Source: an uncultured Bacilli bacterium
GTDB lineage: Bacteria; Bacillota_I; Bacilli_A; RF39; UBA660
DNA: 34,471 bases
Assembly (NCBI GenBank): GCA_947628785.1
Contig: CANRBE010000004.1
Coordinates: forward strand, 1-34,471
Direction of reading: 5' to 3'
Each line of letters begins with the position of its first letter. Position 1 is the stretch's first letter. The notes below the pieces were generated by a model. That model had not been told where the DNA came from and did no database searches. It saw only the letters and a program-made list of their open reading frames with translations. The translations under genes and the position numbers were made by a program. Below, piece by piece: positions 1 to 6,287 of the stretch.

Positions 1-77
1 TCAACATTTTTATAGTCTACTGGTTTTCCAGCACACATTTGACAGACTTTTTTCTTTTTTCTACGAAATTCAGCCAT
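1..77 (-). CDS. rpsR: 30S ribosomal protein S18 (partial, 3' end outside window)
   Basis: Only the first 25 codons are inside the window. They read MAEFRRKKKKVCQMCAGKPV and onward, the zinc-ribbon-type N-terminus of bacterial S18 with a CxxC pair. S18 binds S6 on the platform of the small subunit. The start ATG (complement of 75-77) lies 16 bases downstream of the ssb stop and has a GGAGG-type ribosome binding site, so this is the third gene of rpsF-ssb-rpsR. The rest of the protein is not visible, so completeness cannot be judged. Confidence 0.93.
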   Translation of the reverse strand, partial: MAEFRRKKKKVCQMCAGKPVDYKNV

Positions 78-93
78 AATTTTCCTCCTTTGT

Positions 94-564
94 TTATTCT
101 AGGAAATTATCGTCAATTGAAACACTATCTCCAAAATCAGCGAATGGATCATCTTGATTGATATCTACTTCTGGGGTGGCTGGTCCTGTATAAACTGGTT
201 CTGGTTGATAATCATATGGACTGACACTATCTTGACCTGAACGGTTTGATTTACTGTCTAAAAATTGAATTGTATCACCTACTATATCAGTAGTATATAC
301 TCTCTGTCCATCTTTGTCATAACTTCCTGTTTGTATACGTCCTTCTACAGATATTTGAGAACCCTTATCTAAATAATTACATACATTTTCAGCTTGTTTT
401 CTCCAAACAATGATTCCAATAAAATCAGCAGTTGGACCGTTATTATCTCTATTACCAAATGACCTGTTTACAGCTAAAGTAAAACGGGTATATGGTATAT
501 TTGAGTTTGTATATCTTAATTCTGGTTTGGCAGTTAATCTACCTATAAGTATTACTCTATTCAC
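94..564 (-). CDS. ssb: Single-stranded DNA-binding protein
   Basis: SSB coats single-stranded DNA during replication, repair and recombination. The N-terminal ~105 residues are a typical OB fold, with MNRVILIGRLTAKPELRYT at the start and FIGIIVWRKQAENVCNYLDKG in the middle. A Gln/Pro-rich linker and an acidic tail follow. The length (156 aa) is near normal for Firmicute SSB. It sits between rpsF and rpsR, as in Bacillus. One oddity: the usual C-terminal tip DDDLPF/DDDIPF that docks partner proteins is absent. The protein has an internal DDPF and ends SIDDNFLE. Confidence 0.96.
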   Translation of the reverse strand: MNRVILIGRLTAKPELRYTNSNIPYTRFTLAVNRSFGNRDNNGPTADFIGIIVWRKQAENVCNYLDKGSQISVEGRIQTGSYDKDGQRVYTTDIVGDTIQFLDSKSNRSGQDSVSPYDYQPEPVYTGPATPEVDINQDDPFADFGDSVSIDDNFLE

Positions 565-577
565 GATTACCTCACTT

Positions 578-868
578 CTAATCTTCTATTTTTGTAATCA
601 AATGACGAATGACATCACCACTAATTAAAGCTAAACGGTCAAATTCTTTAACTGCTTTATCATCAGATGCTTCAACTGTTATTAAAAAATAATGTCCACT
701 TTTCATTTTTTTAATTTCATAAGCTAATTCTTTTTGACCCATGTCTTGTTTATCAATAATTTTAGCCCCATTTGAAGTTAAAATGTTTTCAAAATTAGTT
801 GCTACATTTTTTATTTCTTCTTCTGAAATGGTAGGTTTTACGATAAACATGATTTCATATTTTCTCAT
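578..868 (-). CDS. rpsF: 30S ribosomal protein S6
   Basis: A 96-residue S6 protein beginning MRKYEIMFIVKPTISEEE, with the family motifs KQDMGQKELAYEIKKMKSGHY and a C-terminal RLALISGDVIRHLI segment. S6 pairs with S18 in the 30S platform. It is the first gene of rpsF-ssb-rpsR. An unusually strong AAGGAGGTG ribosome binding site (complement of 875-883) precedes the ATG. A 5' leader with complementary segments lies upstream (separate entry), compatible with the ribosomal-protein autoregulation known for S6/S18 operons in other bacteria. Confidence 0.97.
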   Translation of the reverse strand: MRKYEIMFIVKPTISEEEIKNVATNFENILTSNGAKIIDKQDMGQKELAYEIKKMKSGHYFLITVEASDDKAVKEFDRLALISGDVIRHLITKIED

Positions 869-876
869 TTTTCACA

Positions 877-930
877 CCTCCTTATGGTCTTTTGGCTTTT
901 TTATAAGCAAGGAGTAATTTAATACTCGTT
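877..930 (-). promoter_or_regulatory. rpsF 5' leader with alternative SD-sequestering hairpins
   Basis: In the leader RNA a small hairpin is possible (GAGTA...TACTC, complement of 914-928, roughly). Downstream, CTCCTT (complement of 909-914) is perfectly complementary to the AAGGAG of the rpsF ribosome binding site (complement of 878-883), and CTTAT/ATAAG extends the pairing. The two structures share bases, so the leader could switch between an open and a closed ribosome binding site. S6:S18-binding leaders are known in other bacteria, but I do not see their characteristic CCG bulge, so ligand and mechanism are inference. Confidence 0.4.
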
Positions 931-934
931 ATAG

Positions 935-963
935 ATTATAACAAACTATTTTAAAAAAGTCTA
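935..963 (-). promoter_or_regulatory. Promoter of rpsF-ssb-rpsR
   Basis: On the minus strand a TAGACT -35 (958-963), a 17-base spacer and a perfect TATAAT -10 (935-940) form a sigma-A type promoter. Transcription would start about 60 bases before the rpsF ATG. The -35 box lies only four bases from the left target duplication of the insertion sequence, so the element inserted just upstream of the core promoter without breaking it. Confidence 0.75.
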
Positions 964-967
964 TTAT

Positions 968-992
968 TTTTTTATTTTATATATTTTTTTAC
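968..992. repeat. Target-site duplication, left copy (25 bp)
   Basis: Perfect 25-base copy of 2170-2194: six T, A, four T, ATATA, seven T, AC. It abuts the left inverted repeat of the insertion sequence exactly, and the right copy abuts the other end exactly. This is what a target duplication produces. The sequence is AT-rich, but identity over all 25 bases at both boundaries is unlikely to be chance. Confidence 0.8.
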
Positions 993-1018
993 TGTAGTGT
1001 TACAATTGATGTGACACC
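993..1018. repeat. IS left terminal inverted repeat
   Basis: Begins TGTAGTGTTACAATTGATG and ends GACACC. It matches the reverse complement of 2144-2169 at 19 of 26 positions. The TGT...ACA ends are the usual ends of IS3/IS481-like elements. Confidence 0.75.
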
Positions 1019-1097
1019 GATTAATATATACAAAAAGCGATTGATCCAGTAAAATGTTAATTGAAACAAACACATTTAAAGAAAGGATCTAATCGCT

Positions 1098-2057
1098 ATG
1101 AATAGTATATCACATTCTCTAAGATATTTGCCACATGATTTAAACACTAAATTTTATGCCGTTAAACTTTATAGACTTACTCATTCTGTTAATCACGTTT
1201 GTAGAAGATATCATATCTCTAAATCTTCTTTAATGCGCTGGAATAAAAAGTTTGATGGCTCTAAAGAATCTTTAATTGATAAATCTCATAGACCCAATAC
1301 TCCTCATCCTAATGCCCATACTGAACAAGAATTAAAATGGATTAAAGACTACACTAGAAGAAACCCTCATATTTCTCTTTGCGAACTTTATGGTAAATTA
1401 AGAACTGAAAAAGGTTATTCTAGGCATGCTTGTTCTTTATTTAGAGTTATGAGAAAAATGGGCTTTTATGTTAATCAAGAAAAACATAAAAAGTATACAC
1501 CTAAACATTACAATACTCCTAAACAACTTGGTATTAAATGGCAATTAGATGTTAAATATGTTCCTACTAAATGTTATTCTGGTATTGATAATCAAAAGTT
1601 TTATCAGTATACCATTATTGATGAGGCCTCTCGTGAAAGATTTATTTATCCTTACAAAGAACAGTCCTCTTATTCTACTATTGATTTTGTTAAAAGAGCT
1701 ATTACCTATTTTGGTTATAAGCCTCAAATCATTCAAACTGATAATGGTTCTGAATTCACTTATATTGTTAAAACTGATAGAATTCATCCTTTTGATATCT
1801 TATGTAATTCTTTAAACATTCAACATAAACTCATTAAACCTAGAACACCTAGACACAATGGTAAAGTTGAAAGAAGTCATCGTAATGATCAACAAAGATT
1901 TTATCAATTCTTAAAATTCTATTCTTATGAAGATTTACTTAAACAAATGAAAGCATATCTCAAAAGAAGCAACAATATTCCTATGCAAGTTCTAGGCTGG
2001 ATTTCTCCTTTAGAGAAAAGACATCTTTTAGAAGCAAATGCTTCTACTGCTGAATAA
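1098..2057 (+). CDS. IS transposase with HTH and DDE integrase core
   Basis: A 319-residue transposase. Residues ~18-55 form a helix-turn-helix (VNHVCRRYHISKSSLMRWNK) and ~75-125 a second helical DNA-binding region. An rve-type catalytic core follows. The candidate catalytic residues are D151 (WQLDVKYV), D215 (QTDNGSEF) and E258 (NGKVERSHRND). The D215-E258 gap has 42 intervening residues, wider than the DD35E of classical IS3/IS481, because of an insertion after TDNGSEF. The gene is intact, starts at an ATG preceded by AAAGGA, and fills most of the element, so it is probably active or recently active. It is the only transposase of this element. Confidence 0.92.
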   Translation: MNSISHSLRYLPHDLNTKFYAVKLYRLTHSVNHVCRRYHISKSSLMRWNKKFDGSKESLIDKSHRPNTPHPNAHTEQELKWIKDYTRRNPHISLCELYGKLRTEKGYSRHACSLFRVMRKMGFYVNQEKHKKYTPKHYNTPKQLGIKWQLDVKYVPTKCYSGIDNQKFYQYTIIDEASRERFIYPYKEQSSYSTIDFVKRAITYFGYKPQIIQTDNGSEFTYIVKTDRIHPFDILCNSLNIQHKLIKPRTPRHNGKVERSHRNDQQRFYQFLKFYSYEDLLKQMKAYLKRSNNIPMQVLGWISPLEKRHLLEANASTAE

Positions 2058-2143
2058 AATATAGAATTATAAATTCAATATTTTATTCACCCTACAATTA
2101 ACATTTTTACTATATCATATCACTTTAATTTTTTTACTTTTTT

Positions 2144-2169
2144 GGTCTCACATCATTTACAACTACACA
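2144..2169. repeat. IS right terminal inverted repeat
   Basis: The reverse complement begins TGTGTAGTTGTAAATGATG and ends GAGACC, imperfectly matching the left end (19 of 26). It is immediately followed by the right copy of the 25-bp duplication. Confidence 0.75.
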
Positions 2170-2194
2170 TTTTTTATTTTATATATTTTTTTAC
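2170..2194. repeat. Target-site duplication, right copy (25 bp)
   Basis: Identical to 968-992. This copy encodes the last codons (VKKYIK and stop) of the unknown gene ending at 2174. The insertion therefore hit the extreme 3' end of that gene and the duplication restored its reading frame and stop codon, leaving both neighbours functional. Confidence 0.8.
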
Positions 2195-2842
2195 ATTTTC
2201 TTTAAAAGTTAATTTATCAGTATCTGAATAAAACTCTTTGATTAAATTGTTTTGCTTAACCCAAGATTCTAATACTTTTATATCTAATACATTAACATAA
2301 GTTTCTTTTATGCATTTTAATACTTGTTCATAGTATTTTAAATCTGATTTTCTATCTTTATTCATTTTTTCATGTTGTTGATAATTTTTTATTTCTTCTT
2401 TTAGATTATCTATTTCATATAAATTAATATCTTCTATATCTTTAGCTAAGATACTTTTTATTTTATCTTGTAAGGATTTTTTTAAGGTATCATCTTTTTT
2501 TAAAACAACTGGATTTTTTAGTTCATCTATTACTTTAATATCTCCTGACAATAATTTTCTTATTAAAATGGATAACCTAGTATCCTGATATTCATCATAC
2601 TCTATTAAATAAATATTATCTATATATTCAAAATGGTCTATTTCTTTTAACTTAACGCTAGAATAATTTATAACTCTATAATCAAAATTATAATAATTAG
2701 GTTCAATGGTACTTTCATATTTTATATGTTTTAATTCCCCACATTCTAATATTACCATTTTCATTATTTCTTTTAATTTTTCTTCATCTAAATTTATTTC
2801 ATGTTTAATTAATTGGTCATTTTCTTTAGTTATATAATACAT
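2174..2842 (-). CDS. Hypothetical protein, charged, C-terminal helical region
   Basis: A 222-residue protein I do not recognise. The N-terminal half is mixed alpha/beta and rich in Tyr/Glu/Asp (YYNFDYRVINYSS, HFEYIDNIYLIEYDEYQD). The C-terminal half (~110-220) is Lys/Glu-rich and predicted helical (DLKYYEQVLKCIKETYVNV). No signal peptide or membrane segment is seen. The ATG follows the ychF stop by eight bases with GGAGG just before it, so it is probably co-transcribed with ychF. Its last six codons lie inside the right 25-bp target duplication of the adjacent IS. Confidence 0.8.
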   Translation of the reverse strand: MYYITKENDQLIKHEINLDEEKLKEIMKMVILECGELKHIKYESTIEPNYYNFDYRVINYSSVKLKEIDHFEYIDNIYLIEYDEYQDTRLSILIRKLLSGDIKVIDELKNPVVLKKDDTLKKSLQDKIKSILAKDIEDINLYEIDNLKEEIKNYQQHEKMNKDRKSDLKYYEQVLKCIKETYVNVLDIKVLESWVKQNNLIKEFYSDTDKLTFKENVKKYIK

Positions 2843-2850
2843 ACATCCTC

Positions 2851-3951
2851 CTAAACATTAAATCTAAAAACACATATATCTCCATCTTGCATAAGATAAT
2901 CTTTACCTTCTAATCTTAATTTACCTGCTTCTTTTACTTTAATTTCATTACCTAATTTTTTTAAATCATCATAACTCATAACTTCAGCTTTTATAAATCC
3001 TTTTTCAAAATCAGTATGAATAATACCTGCACAAGCTTTTGCTTTCATACCATTTTTAAAAGTCCAAGCTTTTACTTCATCTTTTCCAACCGTAAAAAAT
3101 GTTTTTAAACCTAATAATTTATAAGTAGCTTGTATCAACTTATTTAAACCACTTTCTTTAAGTCCTAAATCATTCATAAATTCTTGTCTTTCTAAATCAT
3201 CCAGTTCAGCTAGTTCACTTTCTATTTTTGCACTGACAACAATTACTTCGGCATTTTCAATATTTGCATATTCTTTTAATTTCTCAACATATTGATTTGT
3301 TCCTTTTAATAAATCTTCTTCGGCAACATTAGCCATATAAATGATTGGTTTTTTAGTTAATAAATTAAAATTTTTAATTATTTTTTCTTCTTCATCAGTT
3401 AATTTTAAAGTCCTAATTGGTTGATTTTGTTCTAAACAATCTTTTAATATATTTAATAAGTTTACTTCTTTAGCAATTAATTTATCTCTAGTCATAGCAG
3501 CTTTTTTACCAATTCTATTTATTCGATTTTGAACCACTTCTAAATCAGCTAACATCAATTCTACATTGACAATCTCTATATCTCTAATAGGGTCTATATC
3601 ACCCTCAACATGAACAATATTTGGTTCATGAAAACACCTTACTACTTCACATATAGCATCCACTTCTCTTATATGACTTAAAAATTGATTTCCCAAACCT
3701 TCTCCTAATGAAGCTCCTTTAACAAGTCCAGCAATATCTGTAAATTCAAAAGTTGTAGGTATAGTTCTTTTAGGTTTATACAAATCTGTTAAAAAATCTA
3801 ATCTATTATCTAAGACAGTAACACTACCAACATTAGGGTCAATGGTCGCAAAAGGGTAGTTAGCCGCAAGTATTTTTTGTTTTGTAATAGCATTAAATAA
3901 AGTTGATTTTCCAACATTAGGAAGTCCAACTATTCCAGCAGTTAAACTCAT
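2851..3951 (-). CDS. ychF: Redox-regulated ATPase YchF (OLA1 family)
   Basis: A 366-residue Obg-like ATPase. The Walker A GLPNVGKS is at residues 9-16, the G3-type FTDIAGLVKGAS follows, and the G4 position carries the family's altered MANVAEED in place of NKxD, which is why YchF prefers ATP. A coiled-coil insert (~130-200) and the C-terminal TGS domain (TFFTVGKDEVKAWTF, LRLEGKDYLMQDGDICVFRF) are complete. It is a cytosolic, ribosome-associated stress-linked ATPase. It heads a two-gene unit with the unknown gene at 2174-2842. Confidence 0.97.
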   Translation of the reverse strand: MSLTAGIVGLPNVGKSTLFNAITKQKILAANYPFATIDPNVGSVTVLDNRLDFLTDLYKPKRTIPTTFEFTDIAGLVKGASLGEGLGNQFLSHIREVDAICEVVRCFHEPNIVHVEGDIDPIRDIEIVNVELMLADLEVVQNRINRIGKKAAMTRDKLIAKEVNLLNILKDCLEQNQPIRTLKLTDEEEKIIKNFNLLTKKPIIYMANVAEEDLLKGTNQYVEKLKEYANIENAEVIVVSAKIESELAELDDLERQEFMNDLGLKESGLNKLIQATYKLLGLKTFFTVGKDEVKAWTFKNGMKAKACAGIIHTDFEKGFIKAEVMSYDDLKKLGNEIKVKEAGKLRLEGKDYLMQDGDICVFRFNV

Positions 3952-3972
3952 ATTATCCCTCCAAACGATATT

Positions 3973-4001
3973 AGTATATCATTTAAAATAAAAGTATTCA
4001 A
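3973..4001 (-). promoter_or_regulatory. ychF promoter
   Basis: TTGAAT (-35, 3996-4001), a 17-base spacer and TATACT (-10, 3973-3978) on the minus strand form a good sigma-A promoter. The -35 overlaps the stop codon of the upstream gene ending at 3998, so the genes are packed tightly but ychF has its own start. Confidence 0.7.
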
Positions 4002-4930
4002 GGTTCCTTTTTTACTAATTGATAAATCAATTTAAACTCATCGATTTTTTTAACATATTCTTCATATTCATAAACACTTATTGTCCGATAAAACTTATAA
4101 GGACACTTATTATTTTCTAACAAATAATAAAAATAATCACCAAAATCATTAATATTTAAAAGCTCCAGAATATTTTTTTCTCTACTAATTATCAAATAGT
4201 TATTTTTAGTTACTTTATGAGTGATAATAGACATAGGTAAAAAGTTTTTATGTTTTTCTTGATTAATTTTTTTATTAATTTCTATTTGATGGTTAGTTAT
4301 AAGTTCTATTTCCCCAGTATTAAAAGTATCTTTTAATTTTATTTTAGCTTTTTTAGGTATTTTAACCTTATTATTAAAATTAAAGGTATAATAAGAATTA
4401 TTAACAAATATTTTGTTATTTGATTTTATTTTTTTATTGACACTAAAAGTTAAATAATATTTTTTAGTTACTTCATAAATATAATATTGTTGCTTTTGAT
4501 AAAAAATGACATCTCCAATACCATAATTAAATTTTAAATTTCTTTTCTTTAAAATTTTACTTGGATTTATAATTGTTAAAAATTTTTTAATAGTTACAAA
4601 GTCTATTTCATTTATACATCCTATTTTTTTAATCCATCTATCTTTAGGAAGATTATCTATTTTTTCAGTATATATATAGATTGTTTTATCTAAATTATAA
4701 ATTATTTTATTTAAAGGATAATACTTAAATTTCCAATTTATTTCAGTTGGAGGAGTTGAGATACAAGTTAAAACATATATTTTAGTTAAAGTCTTTTTGA
4801 TTACTACATAAATATTTTCTTGTTTATTTTTATATTTTTTTTCATTATTATATTTTTTTATCCATACTAAATCACCAACTTTTAAATGACATTTTAAAAA
4901 TACTATATTTTTTATTTTATTTTCTTTCAT
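3998..4930 (-). CDS. MazF/PemK-like fold protein with extra C-terminal module (putative)
   Basis: A 310-residue, very Lys/Asn/Ile-rich protein. Residues ~15-120 resemble the PemK/MazF fold: VGDLVWIKKYN, then a strand series ending in LDKTIYIYTEKIDNLPKDRWIKKIGCINEIDF. This matches the typical KDS-x-V/I-x-x-D-x-I-x-x-x-x-KxRLxKxIGxL pattern by eye. A second region (~155-310) begins again with YGIGDVIFYQKQQYYIYEV and may be a diverged second module. There is no adjacent small antitoxin gene, so a toxin role is uncertain; it may be a regulatory or RNA-binding relative. An AAGGGGG ribosome binding site precedes the ATG. Confidence 0.6.
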   Translation of the reverse strand: MKENKIKNIVFLKCHLKVGDLVWIKKYNNEKKYKNKQENIYVVIKKTLTKIYVLTCISTPPTEINWKFKYYPLNKIIYNLDKTIYIYTEKIDNLPKDRWIKKIGCINEIDFVTIKKFLTIINPSKILKKRNLKFNYGIGDVIFYQKQQYYIYEVTKKYYLTFSVNKKIKSNNKIFVNNSYYTFNFNNKVKIPKKAKIKLKDTFNTGEIELITNHQIEINKKINQEKHKNFLPMSIITHKVTKNNYLIISREKNILELLNINDFGDYFYYLLENNKCPYKFYRTISVYEYEEYVKKIDEFKLIYQLVKKEP

Positions 4931-4956
4931 GTTAAACCCCCTTTAAATACAACAAA

Positions 4957-4983
4957 AAAACAGCTCAAAAATATGGCTGTTTT
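4957..4983 (-). terminator. Intrinsic terminator after the toxin-antitoxin pair
   Basis: AAAACAGC (4957-4964) and GCTGTTTT (4976-4983) form an eight-base-pair stem with an 11-base loop. A run of seven T follows on the minus strand. It lies downstream of the gene ending at 5068 and separates it from the MazF-like gene. Confidence 0.75.
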
Positions 4984-5067
4984 CTTCTCCCTAAATTAAG
5001 AATAACATAATGTCATCAAATAGACAAGACGTTTTAAAAATTTTTTTATTTTTAATAATTATATTAG

Positions 5068-5631
5068 TTATGAAAACAAAACTTCTTTTATATCTTTTTC
5101 ATATTTTTTTCTATGTTCATATTCTTCTATTAAAAAAAATTTTTGTTTTTTACGATTACTTTTACTTGGAATTATTAAATGATATAAATCAATTATATAA
5201 ATATATTTAGTATTATCAGCCATAGTAAAGTATAATTGAAATCCTCTTTCTTGTTTATCTTTTAATACAGCTTTAAAAATTATTTCGTTTGTCTTTGGTC
5301 GATTTGAATATAAATTAAGAATATCATTTAATCTTTTTATTTTTATGATATCCGTTTCTGTTTTCAAAGATACTTCTCTTCCTTCAAAATTATTATCAAA
5401 ATAGCTAGGTTGAGTTATACAATAATTAATATGGTTTTTTAATTCCATATTTCTTCCTACTAATGCTTTTCTTTCTAAATAATTAGTGAATTTTAATTTA
5501 TCATTTTTGATTGAATACTGATTAACAAATACCACTTTTTTAGTATTAACATCTTGATATTTCTTTTGATATTTTTTATATTCTTTAGATGCAATAACCT
5601 TTTTATTATTATATTTCCCTAACAAATTCAT
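5068..5631 (-). CDS. Putative toxin partner of the Panacea-domain protein
   Basis: A 187-residue basic protein I cannot assign to a family. It has a Lys/Tyr-rich N-terminus (VIASKEYKKYQKKYQDV), a central region KIKRLNDILNLYSNRPKTNEIIFKAV, and a hydrophobic strand-rich stretch GFQLYFTMADNTKYIYIIDLYHLIIPS. Its start codon lies inside the upstream Panacea gene (23-base overlap), the tight coupling typical of toxin-antitoxin pairs. Panacea antitoxins are known to neutralise many unrelated toxins (PanT), which fits an unrecognised partner. The toxin role is inferred from context only. Confidence 0.6.
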   Translation of the reverse strand: MNLLGKYNNKKVIASKEYKKYQKKYQDVNTKKVVFVNQYSIKNDKLKFTNYLERKALVGRNMELKNHINYCITQPSYFDNNFEGREVSLKTETDIIKIKRLNDILNLYSNRPKTNEIIFKAVLKDKQERGFQLYFTMADNTKYIYIIDLYHLIIPSKSNRKKQKFFLIEEYEHRKKYEKDIKEVLFS

Positions 5632-6112
5632 CGATTATTTCATCCTTATCAATTACTTTATTATGAAATAGTTCATCAATATCAAAATTTTTCTTCCAAC
5701 AATTTTTTTGGTGAGATAATTCAACCAATCTAAAATCACTTAATTCAAATAATTCAATACATAAGTCTTTTACAAAATGACCAACGTATTTTTTCTCTTC
5801 AGTATTAAATATTTCTTCTTCAGATATTTTTTCATTATTAAAATATTTATATACTTCATTTATTACAGGGCCATAAACCCAAGCTTCAAATTCACTGTCA
5901 AAAAGATATTTAGAATAATTAACTAATTCTTTTCCATCATTAGAATTTGAGGCATTTTTAATAAAAGCTCCCCACTCTCCAAATAGAAAAAATAAAACTT
6001 TTTGTAACTTCAAAGGTGATATATTTTTGTTATATATACTGTTGTGTAAAAAATTTAAATACCTAGCTAATTCTAAAACATCAAATATACCCTTTACTTC
6101 TTTTTGAATCAT
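5609..6112 (-). CDS. Panacea-domain (DUF4065/SocA-like) antitoxin
   Basis: A 167-residue protein with the full signature of the Panacea (DUF4065) domain: ISPLKLQKVLFFLFGEWGAF near residue 32, FEAWVYGPVINEVYKYF near 80, and LVELSHQKNCWKKNF in the C-terminal third. These proteins act as antitoxins (PanA, SocA/GepA) that bind and neutralise a linked toxin. The downstream gene overlaps by 23 bases. An AGGGAGAT ribosome binding site precedes the ATG. A 13-bp palindrome ~105 bases upstream is a candidate site for autoregulation. The family call is strong; activity is inferred. Confidence 0.85.
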   Translation of the reverse strand: MIQKEVKGIFDVLELARYLNFLHNSIYNKNISPLKLQKVLFFLFGEWGAFIKNASNSNDGKELVNYSKYLFDSEFEAWVYGPVINEVYKYFNNEKISEEEIFNTEEKKYVGHFVKDLCIELFELSDFRLVELSHQKNCWKKNFDIDELFHNKVIDKDEIIDEFVREI

Positions 6113-6217
6113 ATTACTTTATCTCCCTCTTTATTAAGATAATAACATTTTTTTAATTATTGAAAAGAATTTTTTCATATAAATTAGGGCATTAGTAAAT
6201 ACTATAACGTATAATAA

Positions 6218-6230
6218 ACAAATAATTTGT
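6218..6230. promoter_or_regulatory. Palindrome upstream of the antitoxin gene
   Basis: ACAAATAATTTGT is a perfect 13-base palindrome in the 139-base gap between the mbl terminator and the antitoxin gene. TATAGT-type -10 sequences lie nearby. It could be an operator for autoregulation, but AT-rich palindromes arise easily here. Confidence 0.3.
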
Positions 6231-6251
6231 CGAATTATAATTTTATAAAAA

Positions 6252-6275
6252 AGAATCAACTATAACATTGATTCT
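6252..6275 (-). terminator. mbl terminator
   Basis: AGAATCAA (6252-6259) and TTGATTCT (6268-6275) make an eight-base-pair stem with an eight-base loop. T6 follows on the minus strand. It lies just after the mbl stop codon. Confidence 0.8.
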
Positions 6276-6287
6276 CATTAATTAGAT

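Larger units (their letters stand above)
993..2169 (+). mobile_element. Complete insertion sequence, IS481/IS1202-like, about 1.18 kb
   Basis: The element starts with TGT at 993 and ends with ACA at 2169. Its 26-base terminal inverted repeats (993-1018 and 2144-2169) match at 19 of 26 positions, with the best core at TGATGTGA. It carries one intact transposase gene on the plus strand, opposite to its neighbours, and is flanked by a perfect 25-bp direct repeat. Family placement by the transposase is IS3/IS481-like. The long duplication is more like that recalled for the IS1202 group (about 24-29 bp) than classical IS481 (roughly 4-15 bp). The copy looks recent because the duplications are undecayed. 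Confidence 0.85.

Noticed and set aside
1545-1815. Open frames on both strands inside the IS transposase
   Set aside because: Shadows of the conserved DDE core; no start signals. The element needs no second gene because the transposase is intact and in one frame.
5010-5210. Small plus-strand reading frame with hydrophobic residues
   Set aside because: It is the antisense of the Panacea-linked toxin gene, has no ribosome binding site, and its hydrophobicity comes from reading A/T-rich codons on the opposite strand.
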